In this document: positions 11,730 through 21,244 of the stretch, one piece after another
Layout: the number at the start of each line of letters is the position of its first letter
Numbering within the stretch: position 1 is the stretch's first letter
Assembly: GCA_035578905.1 (NCBI GenBank)
Contig: JAQJVL010000153.1
Span: 1,721,498 to 1,785,497 of the forward strand
Origin: Stictocephala bisonia
Taxonomy: Eukaryota; Arthropoda; Insecta; Hemiptera; Membracidae
Direction of reading: 5' to 3'
DNA: 64,000 nucleotides
Notes under the pieces: generated by a model
Told to the model about the DNA's origin: nothing
What the model saw: only the letters and a program-made list of their open reading frames with translations
Databases searched by the model: none
Position numbers and translations under genes: made by a program

Positions 11730-11905
11730 ATATATATATACCACGGTATATATAAGTACCACGGTACATGTATGGGTGGGCGGGTGGGTCAGTATTACAG
11801 TACGTGTATGGGTGGGTGGGTGGGTCAGTACTACGGTACGTGTATGTGGGCGGGTGGGTCAGTACCACAGTACATGTATGGGTGGGCGGGTTAGGACTAC
11901 AGTAT
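11730..11905 (+). repeat. G-rich minisatellite array 1
   Basis: About four units of roughly 35 bp, each of the form GGGTGGGTCAGTACnAC then nGTACGTGTAT. Units carry three to four GGG runs. At 11810-11824 the run GGGTGGGTGGGTGGG fits the G-quadruplex pattern. The array sits just outside the left end of the mariner element at 11965. The same unit recurs at 12963, 13320, 25262, 28330 and 28755. Confidence 0.85.
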
Positions 11906-12498
11906 ACGTAAATTTATTAAAACTATTCTCATTCAATACTTATGCATATATATATATATATATACAGGGTGATTTAAAATTGTGTAGCCAAACTTTGGGA
12001 TCATGTTCTAGACATGAAAACAAACAAAGAATTTCCTGTAACAGTATGGTCTATCTCGCTTTCTTATCCGTCTGTCTGTGTATTTTATAAAAAAATTAAT
12101 AACTTAGGAACCGTAAATGGTACAGGTTTGAAATGTTTATTATGTTGATAGAACTTCATTGTACACTGTTTTTAATGGTTTTTGTTAAACTGTTTGAAAA
12201 TGGTGTACATTTTAAATATTAAAAATTCAGAAACAAAAAACCAATAAATCAAATAAAAATTGTAAAGAACAACTTTTTTAGCTTATTTAATGCCGAAAAA
12301 ATGTATACCACATTTGATAAATTCGGTTGTCTTTTAACCCAGATATGGTCCAAAAACCTGTTTAGTGTACTCAAGGTCAAAAGGAATTCCTACAACTATT
12401 GATAAGCATTTCAGTCCTGCACAGTTCAGCAACTTACATGAGCAGTAACCGTAATCATTGTGTAACCATTTATCGATCATTTAGTTTTAATCAAGAAT

Positions 12499-12965
12499 AT
12501 GAACACGTTAGAGGAATTAACTGATACTCACTTTACATATCGAGCCGCCAGAGGTAATGGTAGAGAAGCTTTGATCAGGAATTGTATCCTAATAGGCAAA
12601 GCCCAAACCAACATATATTTGAAGCTGTACATCGTCGATTAAGGGAAACTGGTAAGCTTAGTATTTATAGGAATGATGTAGGGCGACAAAAAACTGTTCG
12701 TACTCCTAATTTTGAGGAAGAAGCGTTGGAAAGATTTGAAGATAACCCTTCAACAAGCACACGTGCTGTTGCAAGTGAGATGGGTACTACTCAGACAGCT
12801 GTGTGGAGTGTACTTAATGAAAATCAACTTTACCCATTTTGACTTCAAAAGGTTCAAGCCCTCCTTCCTAATGACTACCCACGTCTCCACTTTGCATATT
12901 GGTTTCTGAACAAAATTAACCACCAGCCTGATTTTATAAATACAGTTCTGTTTACAGACGAAGCC
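12499..12965 (+). pseudogene. Mariner-superfamily transposase, N-terminal half, broken
   Basis: An ATG at 12499 begins a helix-turn-helix region (TYRAARGNGREA). A frame change leads to YPNRQSPNQHIFEAVHRRLR and the second helix-turn-helix DNPSTSTRAVASEM...TAVWSVLNENQLYPF. A further frame change follows, then NKINHQPDFINTVLFTDEA, where the Asp is the first catalytic residue of the DDE/D core. Reading stops abruptly at the minisatellite, so the second and third catalytic residues are absent. The protein could not be functional. Confidence 0.85.
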
Positions 12966-13003
12966 CACCCACCCACCCATACACGTACAGTGGTATTGAT
13001 CAT
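12963..13003 (-). repeat. Minisatellite unit inside mariner transposase
   Basis: A single unit in reverse orientation (CCCACCCACCCACCCATAC then ACGTACAGTGGTATTG) directly follows the codons for FTDEA of the transposase. Four GGG runs occur on the minus strand. Confidence 0.8.
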
Positions 13004-13319
13004 TGTTATACTATTTTTTTTCTATTTCGCCTGTATATACGAGCAATGAGATAAATACATCGATCTGATCAGAATTAAGTACAACAAGCCCCCCAACTAA
13101 CCCCCTATGGCCCTCCAATAAGCTTAGTAACCTAACTAAAATCACAAGGGGGTACATGATTGTAAAAATGAGTTGGCTGTTCTAACCTAAATAGTCTCAC
13201 GTAATAAGCAAATTGAAGACAAATATACTTTTGTTATTCAACCTATGCTAATCTATATTGACCCTTAATACGTCGTAAGCTCTTATATGGCAATTTGTTT
13301 TTGTATATACGGTGCTTAT

Positions 13320-13760
13320 ATACGTACAGTGGTATTGACCCACTCACACACGTACAGTGGCATTGACCCACCCACACATGTACAGTGGTATTGACCCACC
13401 CGCCCACCTACACACGTACAGTGGCACTGACCCACCCGCCCACCCACACACGTACAGTGTTAGTGACCCACCCGCTCACCCATACACATACAGTGTTAGT
13501 GACCCACCCATCCATCCATAAACATACAGTGTTAGTGAACAACACTGTATGTGTATGGATTGTGATGGTCTGCGGTACAGCAACAAGGTATTGTTAGTGA
13601 GGATGTGAGGGTATGGGAAGTTACATACTGTGGTATTGCCCACCCACCCTCTCATACACATACGGCGATATTGCCCATCCACTCTCCCATACACATATGG
13701 TGATATTGCCTGCCCACCCTCCCATACACATATGGCGGTATTACAATTTGTTGGGACGTC
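13320..13760 (-). repeat. Minisatellite array 2, inside the mariner
   Basis: About twelve units, C-rich on the plus strand: ACCCACCCACACACGTACAGTGG and variants. Later units drift to CATACACATACAGTGTTAGTG and then CATACACATATGGTGATATTG. A short inverted piece around 13538-13565 turns one unit back on itself (GTTAGTGAACAACACTGTATG). The array ends at about 13760, where mariner-internal sequence resumes. Confidence 0.85.
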
Positions 13761-14113
13761 ATTACAATTTGTTTCCCTTTTCACATTATCTGCAAAGTGC
13801 ATACATTAGTTATTGGTTGGTTTTGTTCTCCATTACATTTTACGTCACAGGTTTTTGGACCATATCTGGGTTATAAGACCACTGAATTTATCAAATGTAC
13901 TATAAATTATTTTGGCATTAAATAAGCTAAAGAAGGTTGTTCTTTTCAATTTTTATTTTATTTATTGGTTTTTTGTTTCTGAATTTTTAATAATTAAAAT
14001 GTACGCCATTTTCAAACGGTTTAGCAAAAACCAGTGTGTACAATGAAGTTCTATCAACCTTAGTAAGTAAGCAAAATTTGAACCTGTACCATTTACGGTT
14101 CCTGATTTATTAA

Positions 14114-14627
14114 TCTATATTTATAAAAGAGGATGTTTATATATATATATGTTTGAAGTTTATGCGCTGCCAAACCATCCAACCGATCGCCATGAAACTT
14201 TAGGATGTTGTCCTGTATACTCCCGAGATGGTTTCTGTGAAGTTTGATGCAGATCCGTCCAGAGGGTCCTGCCCCACGGGCTCCTAAAGATCCCATGTTA
14301 TTCAAAAGGAGAATCTGAATTGTTTACAAAAAACATATGACTGTGCGGTTTAATGTAGTTTCACATGCCATAAGCAGATTGAAGTTCTCACAACAACAGT
14401 ACTGTATATGTTTTGATTTATTGCAGTTCTACATTTCACCTTGAGAGTGTAGCACATACTACAAAAAACCTTTACATTTATACACCAAATAAGAAGACCA
14501 AAAATATTGTTTACCCTCTTGCACTCATTTAATAAATAATGGTTTTTTCTATAATTCTTTTTATTGCTTTATTTTGGTATGTCAATGAAAAATGAAAGGC
14601 GAGACAACGTCCGCCGGGTTCAGCTAG
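14114..14627 (+). mobile_element. Non-autonomous Helitron with exact boundaries
   Basis: Begins TCTATATTTATAAAAGAGG and ends CTAG, with a 3' hairpin at 14598-14615 (GGCG-a-GAC, loop AAC, GTC-CGCC) lying 8 nt before the CTAG end. These are the classic Helitron end signals, and the insertion lies between A and T. The other mariner TIR (12080-12110) gives the empty-site sequence, and removing 14114-14627 restores it exactly, including a run of seven T. No Rep/helicase coding is present. Confidence 0.9.
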
Positions 14628-14775
14628 TTTTTTTATAAAATACACAAACACACAGACAGATGGATAACAAAGCGTGATAGACCATACTGTTACAGGAAAT
14701 TTTTTGTTTGTTTTCATGTCTAGAACATGATCCCAAAGTTTGGCTACACAATTTTAAATCACCCTGTATATAAAT

Positions 14776-15490
14776 GTAAAACTTTTATAAATTTAAAATA
14801 ATAGTGGTGAGTTTTCAAATGTTCCTGGCTCATTATTAACAAGAATTGTTCTTTTTTTAACTTCTTTTAGTAAATTACATTTTGTAAAATTATGTAGTGT
14901 TTTGCTGTCGCTGATTTCTCCTCTTGATAATTTTTAAAACGATATTTGTGTTCTTTTAATCTTGTTGAAATTTTTCTTTTGGTTTGACCAATATATTTTT
15001 TATTGCAATTGTCACATTCAATTTTGTAAATTCCAGACTTTTCTTCATTTTTAATTTTGTCCTTTGGATTTCCAAGTAAATATTTTGTTGTACATTTAAA
15101 TGATAAATTTACATTAGATTTTTTTAAAAACTTTTTTGAATTACATTTGAAAAAGATCCATATGTAACACTTCTCCAAACAGACCTTTCTTTTTTGGGTA
15201 ATAGTGTTGTTCGGTTTTGTTTTTAAATTTTTTGTCTTTTCTTATTTATCATTCTTGTTGTATCCATATTCGAGTTGTATCCATTAAAAATTGCGGCTTC
15301 TTTGATTTTTCAAAAATCAAATTTTTGTTATTTCTTTATTAAAATTTGTAGTATATAAAGGTGTATTAAATAAACGATTAATTAATGAATGGTATGTTTA
15401 TTCATTCCATTCATAAATTACTTTTTAGAGATGCTGGATGGAATGAAAAAATTGGTATGAATCTTAAATTTTTTGTTGGTTTTCTGTTGA
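14776..15490 (-). mobile_element. Penelope-like element fragment with GIY-YIG endonuclease
   Basis: Minus-strand reading at 15178-14867 contains SGIYKIECDNCNKKYIGQTK followed by KISTRLKEHKYRF. This is the GIY-YIG nuclease domain with its Cys pair, as found at the C-terminus of EN-positive Penelope-like elements. The fragment runs to about 15490, where it meets a second copy head to head. Its reverse complement aligns to about 16040-16745. Confidence 0.85.
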
Positions 15491-16745
15491 TAGATTTGAA
15501 TTTTTGAATATGACTAAAAATTTAAGACTTGAAGATAATGAATATTTCATTTCTTTTAATGTAACTTCACTTTATCCAAATGTACCTATAAAAGAAACTA
15601 TCGATATAATAAAAAACTGGTTAATTTCCATAAAAGTTTAACAAGTAAAAATTGATGAATATATATATATATATTACTAATAAACCTCTGCATGTCACAA
15701 AATATTTTTCAAATAAATAATGAATATTACGACCAATTAGAAGGAACACCTATGGGCAAACCTTTGTATGGTTTCATTGCAAATATATTTTGAAGCAATT
15801 TTGAACAACATGCAAAACATAGGTTTAATTACTTCCTAGAATTTGGATTCAATATGTAATGATATTTTTGCACTTTTTAATAGTAATGAGAATCTTCAAC
15901 ATTTTATCATAGATATAAATGCATTCTATCCAACCATAAAATTTACTTATGAAATTTAAAACAACAATTCCATTACCTTTTTAGACATCCTTCTTAAAAT
16001 AAACCAAGCATCTGGTCATTTTTTATTCGATATTTATAGAAAATCAACACAAAATTTAAGATTCATACCAATTGATTAATTCCATCCAGCATATCAAAAA
16101 CGAGCTACACACCATTCATTAATTCATCGTTTATTTAATACACCTTTATATACTACACATTTTAATAAAGATATTACAAAAATCAAAGAAACCACAATTT
16201 TAATGGATACAACCCGAATATGATTACAAGAATGATAAATAAGAAAAGACAAAAAATTTAAAAACAAAACTAAACAACACTATTACCTAAAAAAGTCTGT
16301 TTGGAGAAGTGTTACATATGGATCTTTTTCAAATTTAATGCAAACGAGTTTTAAAAAACACTCTAATGTAAATTTATTGTTTACATGTACATCAAAATTA
16401 AAATATTTACTTGAAAATCTAAAGGACAAAATTAAAAATGAAGAAAAGTCTGAAATTTACGAAACTGAATGTGACAATTGCATTAAAAAATATATTGGTC
16501 AAACCAAAAGAAAAATTTTAAAAAAAGAACAAAAATATCATTTTAAAAATTATCAAGAGGAGAAATCAGCAACACAGCAAAACATTGCGTCAATTTCAAC
16601 CATAATTTTACAAAATGTTATTTACTAAAAGAAGTTAAAAAAAAAGAACAATTAGATGCTTATGAAAGCTTAAATATAAAAAAATTAAAGAAACTCTTGT
16701 TAATAACGAGTCGGGAACATTTGAAAACTCACCACTATTATTTTT
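15490..16745 (+). mobile_element. Penelope-like element, RT to GIY-YIG part, broken
   Basis: Plus-strand pieces in several frames: EYFISFNVTSLYPNVPI (RT motif A region of Penelope type) near 15540, QLEGTPMGKPLYGFIANIF near 15740, the DDIF box near 15863 and NSITFLDILLKI near 15970. The GIY-YIG domain is at 16338-16628 (SEIYETECDNCIKKYIGQTK). Stops and frameshifts are frequent. The 3' 0.7 kb is the inverted partner of 14776-15490. Confidence 0.85.
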
Positions 16746-16775
16746 AATTCATACAAGTTTTACATTTTTAAATAA

Positions 16776-17870
16776 AGTAGACTCTCGGTCATCCGAGATA
16801 ATTGCGACCGAGACCACCTCAGATATGTAAAAAACTCTGATAATACGGAGGTTATGGTAAAAATAATGTAAAAGTCATAAAAAAGTACAAAACTAGTTTA
16901 TTACAAGAAAAAACACAAAATAATTTTTAAATGTAGTTACAGTCATGTAAAGAAGTATGAACATCAGGTTATGTCTTTTAAAAGTTGTATTACCATTTGA
17001 TTGTTGACAAGAAGTTGGGAATAAGTGTTCCATTTTAAAACTCTACGACAGTCGGTAAAAAATACAATAATATAATTTAATAGTAAAAATCTTATGTAAT
17101 GTCCATAGGCAGCATTATGGATGGACAATTTCCTCTAACGTTACATTTTTGTTAACAATAAAACCTTTTATATTTCATCTATCTACGGTCTATGGTGGTA
17201 TTCGCATCTTGGTTTTAAGTGTAGGGTACCGTTCAGTCTGATTACCGAACAAAATTATGTATTTATCCTGTTGTTTAAATGCAATCTGCATTACTCTCTT
17301 AATAGTGCAGGGAACCATTCATCATTTTAACGGACAAAATTATAGTATCAATACCACATTTCTCATACACATTAGCAATGAAAACACTGATTGACTCATT
17401 ATTTCAATTTTATTATAAGCAACTGCCAACCATTTACCACTCATATCAAAACACTTGAATAAATATTGAACAATAACATTAACAACAATAAATTACATTA
17501 TTTCCACTACCGTATTGTAAAATCACGAAAGCCAACACACTAAAACAACCACATTTAGTGCGAGAGTATTAGACTAAGCCCATGGTGTCCGGTGGTGATG
17601 TGTCATGAGTGAATGCATTTGGGTGGGAAAATTATTCCTATAGTAGGGTACAATATCATAAATATGTCTTGTGACAACCCTGCAGCGCCTTAACCTAGCA
17701 CCTACAGCCAATGGAGACACTGATTACTTGTCAAAAGATTATATGATGTGTCACACTATAGTTTTCTTTTTATTAAAAGCTTCATTTTTATTTTTTATCG
17801 TCTTATGACTAGCTCAGTTATCTCGAGAGGCTCGGTTAATCGGGGCTCGGATAACCAAGATTCTATACTG
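16776..17870 (+). mobile_element. Pogo-like MITE with both ends
   Basis: Left end GTAGACTCTCGGTCATCCGAG and right end CTCGGATAACCAAGATTCTATACTG are imperfect inverted repeats related to the Tigger TIR pattern (CAGTAnA...TCGnTnAnCCG), with TA following the right end. About 1.1 kb, with no transposase. It shares its interior with the truncated copy at 5141-5870. Confidence 0.75.
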
Positions 17871-18568
17871 TAAAAATATATTTATTATTTTCTTATTTAA
17901 ATTATTCCATATGTTTTATTTTAACATGTGTTTTTCAAATCAATGAAAAATGTAAACAATATTGATTTAGTTTGTGTACCTTTTGGTAATTAATTTAGTT
18001 ACCAAAAGGCCTAACAAAATTAAAAACTATTTACCGGAGTGTTTGTTTTATCTATAACATTAAATTAAGTCATATTTACAAATAGAATTAATACAAAATG
18101 ATTAGTTACCAGTACATTTCTTTTAGATAGGTATCTAATTTTTTCTTATTTTAAATCAACTAATCAATATAACATTTTTTGAAAAGTAACCACACCCTGT
18201 CACACTTCAATTAATCTTTTCTCAAGGTCACATGATCTTTTAGGTTGGGCCAACTGTACAAACACCATTGTTTACATTCCAACAGCTGTTGAAAATTTTT
18301 GGAAATCATTATTTACATTTTAACAGGTGATACTTTTCAATTATTTAAATTTATGTCCATGGCCGAAAACCGTACTTTGAGGGCTTCCCATACCCTTCAG
18401 GGTGAAAATATTGAAGAATTAAGAACCTTATTGCACAACTATGAACAGAGGCAAATTTTTTGACATCTCAACCATTTAAATTGGTCAAGAAATTAGGGAG
18501 GAATTGCATTGACAACAAATGGCTTCACATATTATATATAAGGATATGCAGATTACTAAATTAATTAC
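17871..18568. other. CHK2 intron, AT-rich
   Basis: AT-rich DNA next to the 18569 exon. The block at about 17990-18070 (ACCAAAAGGCCTAACAAAAT onward) is an inverted copy of 11098-11172. Nothing else was recognised. Confidence 0.45.
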
Positions 18569-18772
18569 CTTAAGATCTCTATGTGCAACTCCCTTGCAAT
18601 GAAGATACTGCAGTGCCAGAACTAACTGGTAGAATAAGGACTTGGCTTCTCTGTCACACATTTTAGTTACTTCTCTTATTCTCATCGCCAACTCTCCTCC
18701 AGCGATGTATTCCAGAACAATAAATAATGACTCACTTGTGTCAAAAACCGTCTCCATTGTAACAATACATGG
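18569..18772 (-). CDS. lok: CHK2/loki kinase exon, hinge to HRD catalytic loop
   Basis: A 68-codon phase-0 exon, acceptor TTTTAG and donor CTTAAG|GTAATT. It begins PCIVTMETVFDT, goes through the hinge FIVLEYIAGGELAMRI and the alpha-E helix LFYQLVLALQYLH, and ends with the catalytic loop VAHRDLK, supplying the catalytic Asp of HRD. GGEL after the hinge is the pattern seen across CHK2 and the CAMK group. The upstream intron is 4.9 kb and the downstream intron 11 kb. No stop or frame break occurs in the exon. Confidence 0.93.
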
Positions 18773-19878
18773 CTAAAACGAATTGTGCATTACTGTCGGT
18801 ACATATTGCAATTAAAATACAAACACAAATAATTATTTTAAAAAAAATAATTGTTTGTAAATTGAAGATTGGTATAAACTATATATAGAATCCCCCAATT
18901 TCACTGTTCTTTCCAGTCCATATGTTATGGCAATATCCACTTTACACTCTTGAAAAACTCATAATACAATTCAGTTAACGAAACAAGTTTAGAATTCAAA
19001 TTGCAACTTCAATTGGCAAACAACCTTAAATTTAAAAATTATCTTACGGTAATAATAAGTAGTTTGAAAAAATACTAGCTTTTAGAGGTAAAAATTGCAT
19101 AAACCAAAACAAACAGTGGTGTTTAAAATACATCAATCAATAGTAAAGCATAACTATCCAAAGATAATAAAATTAATAAATCTGCCGATGAGAAAAATGA
19201 AAATAAAAAAATCTGCTGATAAAAGTAAAACTTTGTACTTCCAAACATACTTATGTCAATAAAGATGAAATTTGATCAATTCCAAAGGCATGGGAACCAA
19301 TATTGCACCTTATAATACAAGGTAACAATATTGCCGATAACATCAGTCCATTCGTTATTGTGACTTTTGTTATCACTGTCTGATAGGGTACCTGGACTCT
19401 ACAGTCCATCCTTTTTTCCAAAACATTTCCTAATCAAAACACAGTCTTATCTTGTTTTCTTTTATAAATTCAAACGTGTAGCATCTTAACAATTCACATT
19501 CATTGATTTTGAATCAGTTAATCTGTTAGCACTGTGTTAACAAATGCATCATTACTCAAGATTATTTGCATTAAAAACAGTATAATTAAACATTAATTAT
19601 CAAAAACAACTCTATTACCATGTATTTTCAGCCTTTATATTGGAAAATATTTAAAATTAAAGTTAATATAAAAACTCTCAATATATTCAATAAATTACAT
19701 TTTATTGTATATATTGATATTGTTTTATTAATTTTAATATATTGGTTGAACAATAATGGACAGTTAAACTTAAATCAAAATGATGCTTATTCTAAAAAAA
19801 TTCTTGATATAGTATATTTAATTTATCTATGCTTATGTAACTTTACATTAATATTTATTTCAATCAACTCGTAGTCAT
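18773..19878. other. CHK2 intron, AT-rich
   Basis: Very AT-rich sequence upstream of the hinge exon. The open frame at 19620-19874 is AT-driven and rich in Ile, Asn, Leu and Lys, with no family match that I recognise. I do not consider it a gene. Confidence 0.5.
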
Positions 19879-20072
19879 TGTTAATAAATTTTCACAAAAT
19901 CACCAATAAATAACACTTTTTTCGAGGCCTTTCGCCAGCATCAGGCAACACAAATTTATATATTTTTTATTATATTATATAAATTTGTGTTGCCTGATGA
20001 TGCCAGCTTTGCTGGTGAAAGGCCTCGAAAAAAGTGTTATTTATTGGTGATTTTGTGAAAATTTATTAACAA
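19879..20072. repeat. Long near-perfect palindrome (about 90-bp arms)
   Basis: Arms run TTGTTAATAAATTTTCACAA... from 19879 and back to 20072, with an AT-rich loop around 19960-19975. The arms differ mainly by an extra GATGCCAGCTTT segment in the right arm. The right arm contains a hammerhead-like core on the plus strand. The left arm read on the minus strand has the same flanks but a shortened core. Inverted paired ends of this kind are seen for Penelope-type and related retroelements. Confidence 0.85.
19994..20026 (+). ncRNA. Candidate hammerhead ribozyme core
   Basis: CTGATGA (19994-20000), stem II CCAGC/GCTGG closed by a TTT loop (20003-20015), GAAA (20017-20020), a self-complementary GGCC as minimal stem III, then TC with the expected cleavage site after C20026. 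The layout matches the small hammerheads with tiny stem III known from Penelope-like elements, which can act as dimers. Deviations: an unpaired T at 20001 beside a G-U closing pair, and a weak stem I (only scattered pairs). Sequence inference only. Confidence 0.5.
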
Positions 20073-20386
20073 CGAAGAATACCAATATCAACTCAATCTG
20101 AAATTTACAACTCTTAGTCAGTTAAAAATAAACAGTTATATGGCTGTCATAATTTTCGAACAGTGATAGTGAATAATTAAGTTGTTTTCGATTATTTTAT
20201 AAATTCTTCTTTTTGCCTGTGAAAAATCATTTTAACTGTAAACAATTAAATTTTTATAACTTTTACCAGTTATTCTCCTACAAGAACAGTCAAGTACTAC
20301 TTTTGGCATTTAAATTAAATGAATTTAATGCAGAGCTATGAACACTCTTTATTATTAGCTTTTCCTGTATTTTTCCCTATTTTGCC
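20073..20386. other. CHK2 intron, AT-rich
   Basis: AT-rich spacer between the palindrome and the TTAA element. Nothing identified. Confidence 0.5.
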
Positions 20387-20390
20387 TTAA

Positions 20391-21240
20391 CCCTTTGCAC
20401 TCGAGAGGGATCTTTAAGAAATGTCCTTTGGGGTCAGGTGGCCACTGTGAGTGGCCACAGCCATTTCTGTGACAGCTTGTCATTTTTGTTGTTGTAAATG
20501 TTTTCAAAGATCGCAAGGCCACTGTGAGTGGACAATGTGAAAATCAGCGAACACACGCACTGCCATTGTCAGTGGCCACTATATAGTTCTGCGTTTAGTA
20601 TTTCTTTTTTTCAATATTATTCCTCTGTATGGTGGAGTAACCTGTTGAGACACTACAACTAAGTGTCTCAGTTTCTCACTTTTTTAGCCAGCTACAGGTT
20701 CCACAGATCTAACCTCTCTGCCTCAGTACTCGCCAGTCACCAACTACTAGAAAGAGAACAAAATATATTTATAAGACATGTACTTCACAACCTGGTGTGT
20801 GAATTGGACAGTGTTTTTAACAATATCACATTGCAAAAAATGTTGAAACCCTGAAGAACCTCTATGTTTCTATTTGATTTTAAAAGAAAGTTTTATTTTC
20901 CAATATTATTATTATTTGTAACTAACAAATATTTATTTCATTTATCATAAATTGTAATTGTAGTACAACATAGTTTTAACATTACCATAAAAACAAGGTT
21001 ATGTAGTTTACATGGGTTTTTAATGTTTAAATCCCCAATTTTCCATTTCAGTAGAATGCCAACAAAACAATTCCGACCCAGTGACAACTGGCAGACGACA
21101 TGGCTGACACATAGTGTAAGATTGTGGCGCAGCTACTAACAGTGGCCGTGCGACATGGGAGGACAGTTCGAACGGCAACTAATACGAGTTGTCTAGGAGT
21201 GGAGACTGACCACTGCCAATGGGCTTTCGAGTGCAAAGGG
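20391..21240 (+). mobile_element. TTAA-flanked piggyBac-type MITE (850 bp)
   Basis: Ends CCCTTTGCACTCGA at 20391 and TCGAGTGCAAAGGG at 21240 are exact inverted repeats of 14 bp. Each is flanked by TTAA (20387-20390 and 21241-21244), the target of piggyBac elements. The left part holds a palindrome of GTGGCCACT and AGTGGCCAC around a GTG centre (20438-20458) and two more partial copies at about 20517-20535 and 20560-20580. No transposase remains. A related right end occurs at 38761. Confidence 0.88.
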
Positions 21241-21244
21241 TTAA

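Larger units (their letters stand above)
11965..14766 (+). mobile_element. Mariner-type transposon with about 390-bp terminal inverted repeats
   Basis: Starts CAGGGTGATTTAAAATTGTG at 11965 and ends with its reverse complement at 14766, flanked by TA on both sides. The inverted similarity continues for about 390 bp on each side (to about 12360 on the left and from about 13846 on the right). The right repeat is split by a 514-bp Helitron at 14114-14627. The interior holds a broken transposase (12499-12965) and minisatellite sequence where the rest of the gene should be. Non-autonomous and old. Confidence 0.9.

Noticed and set aside
13320..13760. CRISPR-like array
   Set aside because: Units are contiguous and drifting, with no unique spacers. 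This is a eukaryotic minisatellite.
19620..19874. 84-aa protein-coding gene
   Set aside because: Composition follows AT-rich DNA (Ile, Asn, Lys, Leu); no domain, no second copy and no promoter or splice context.
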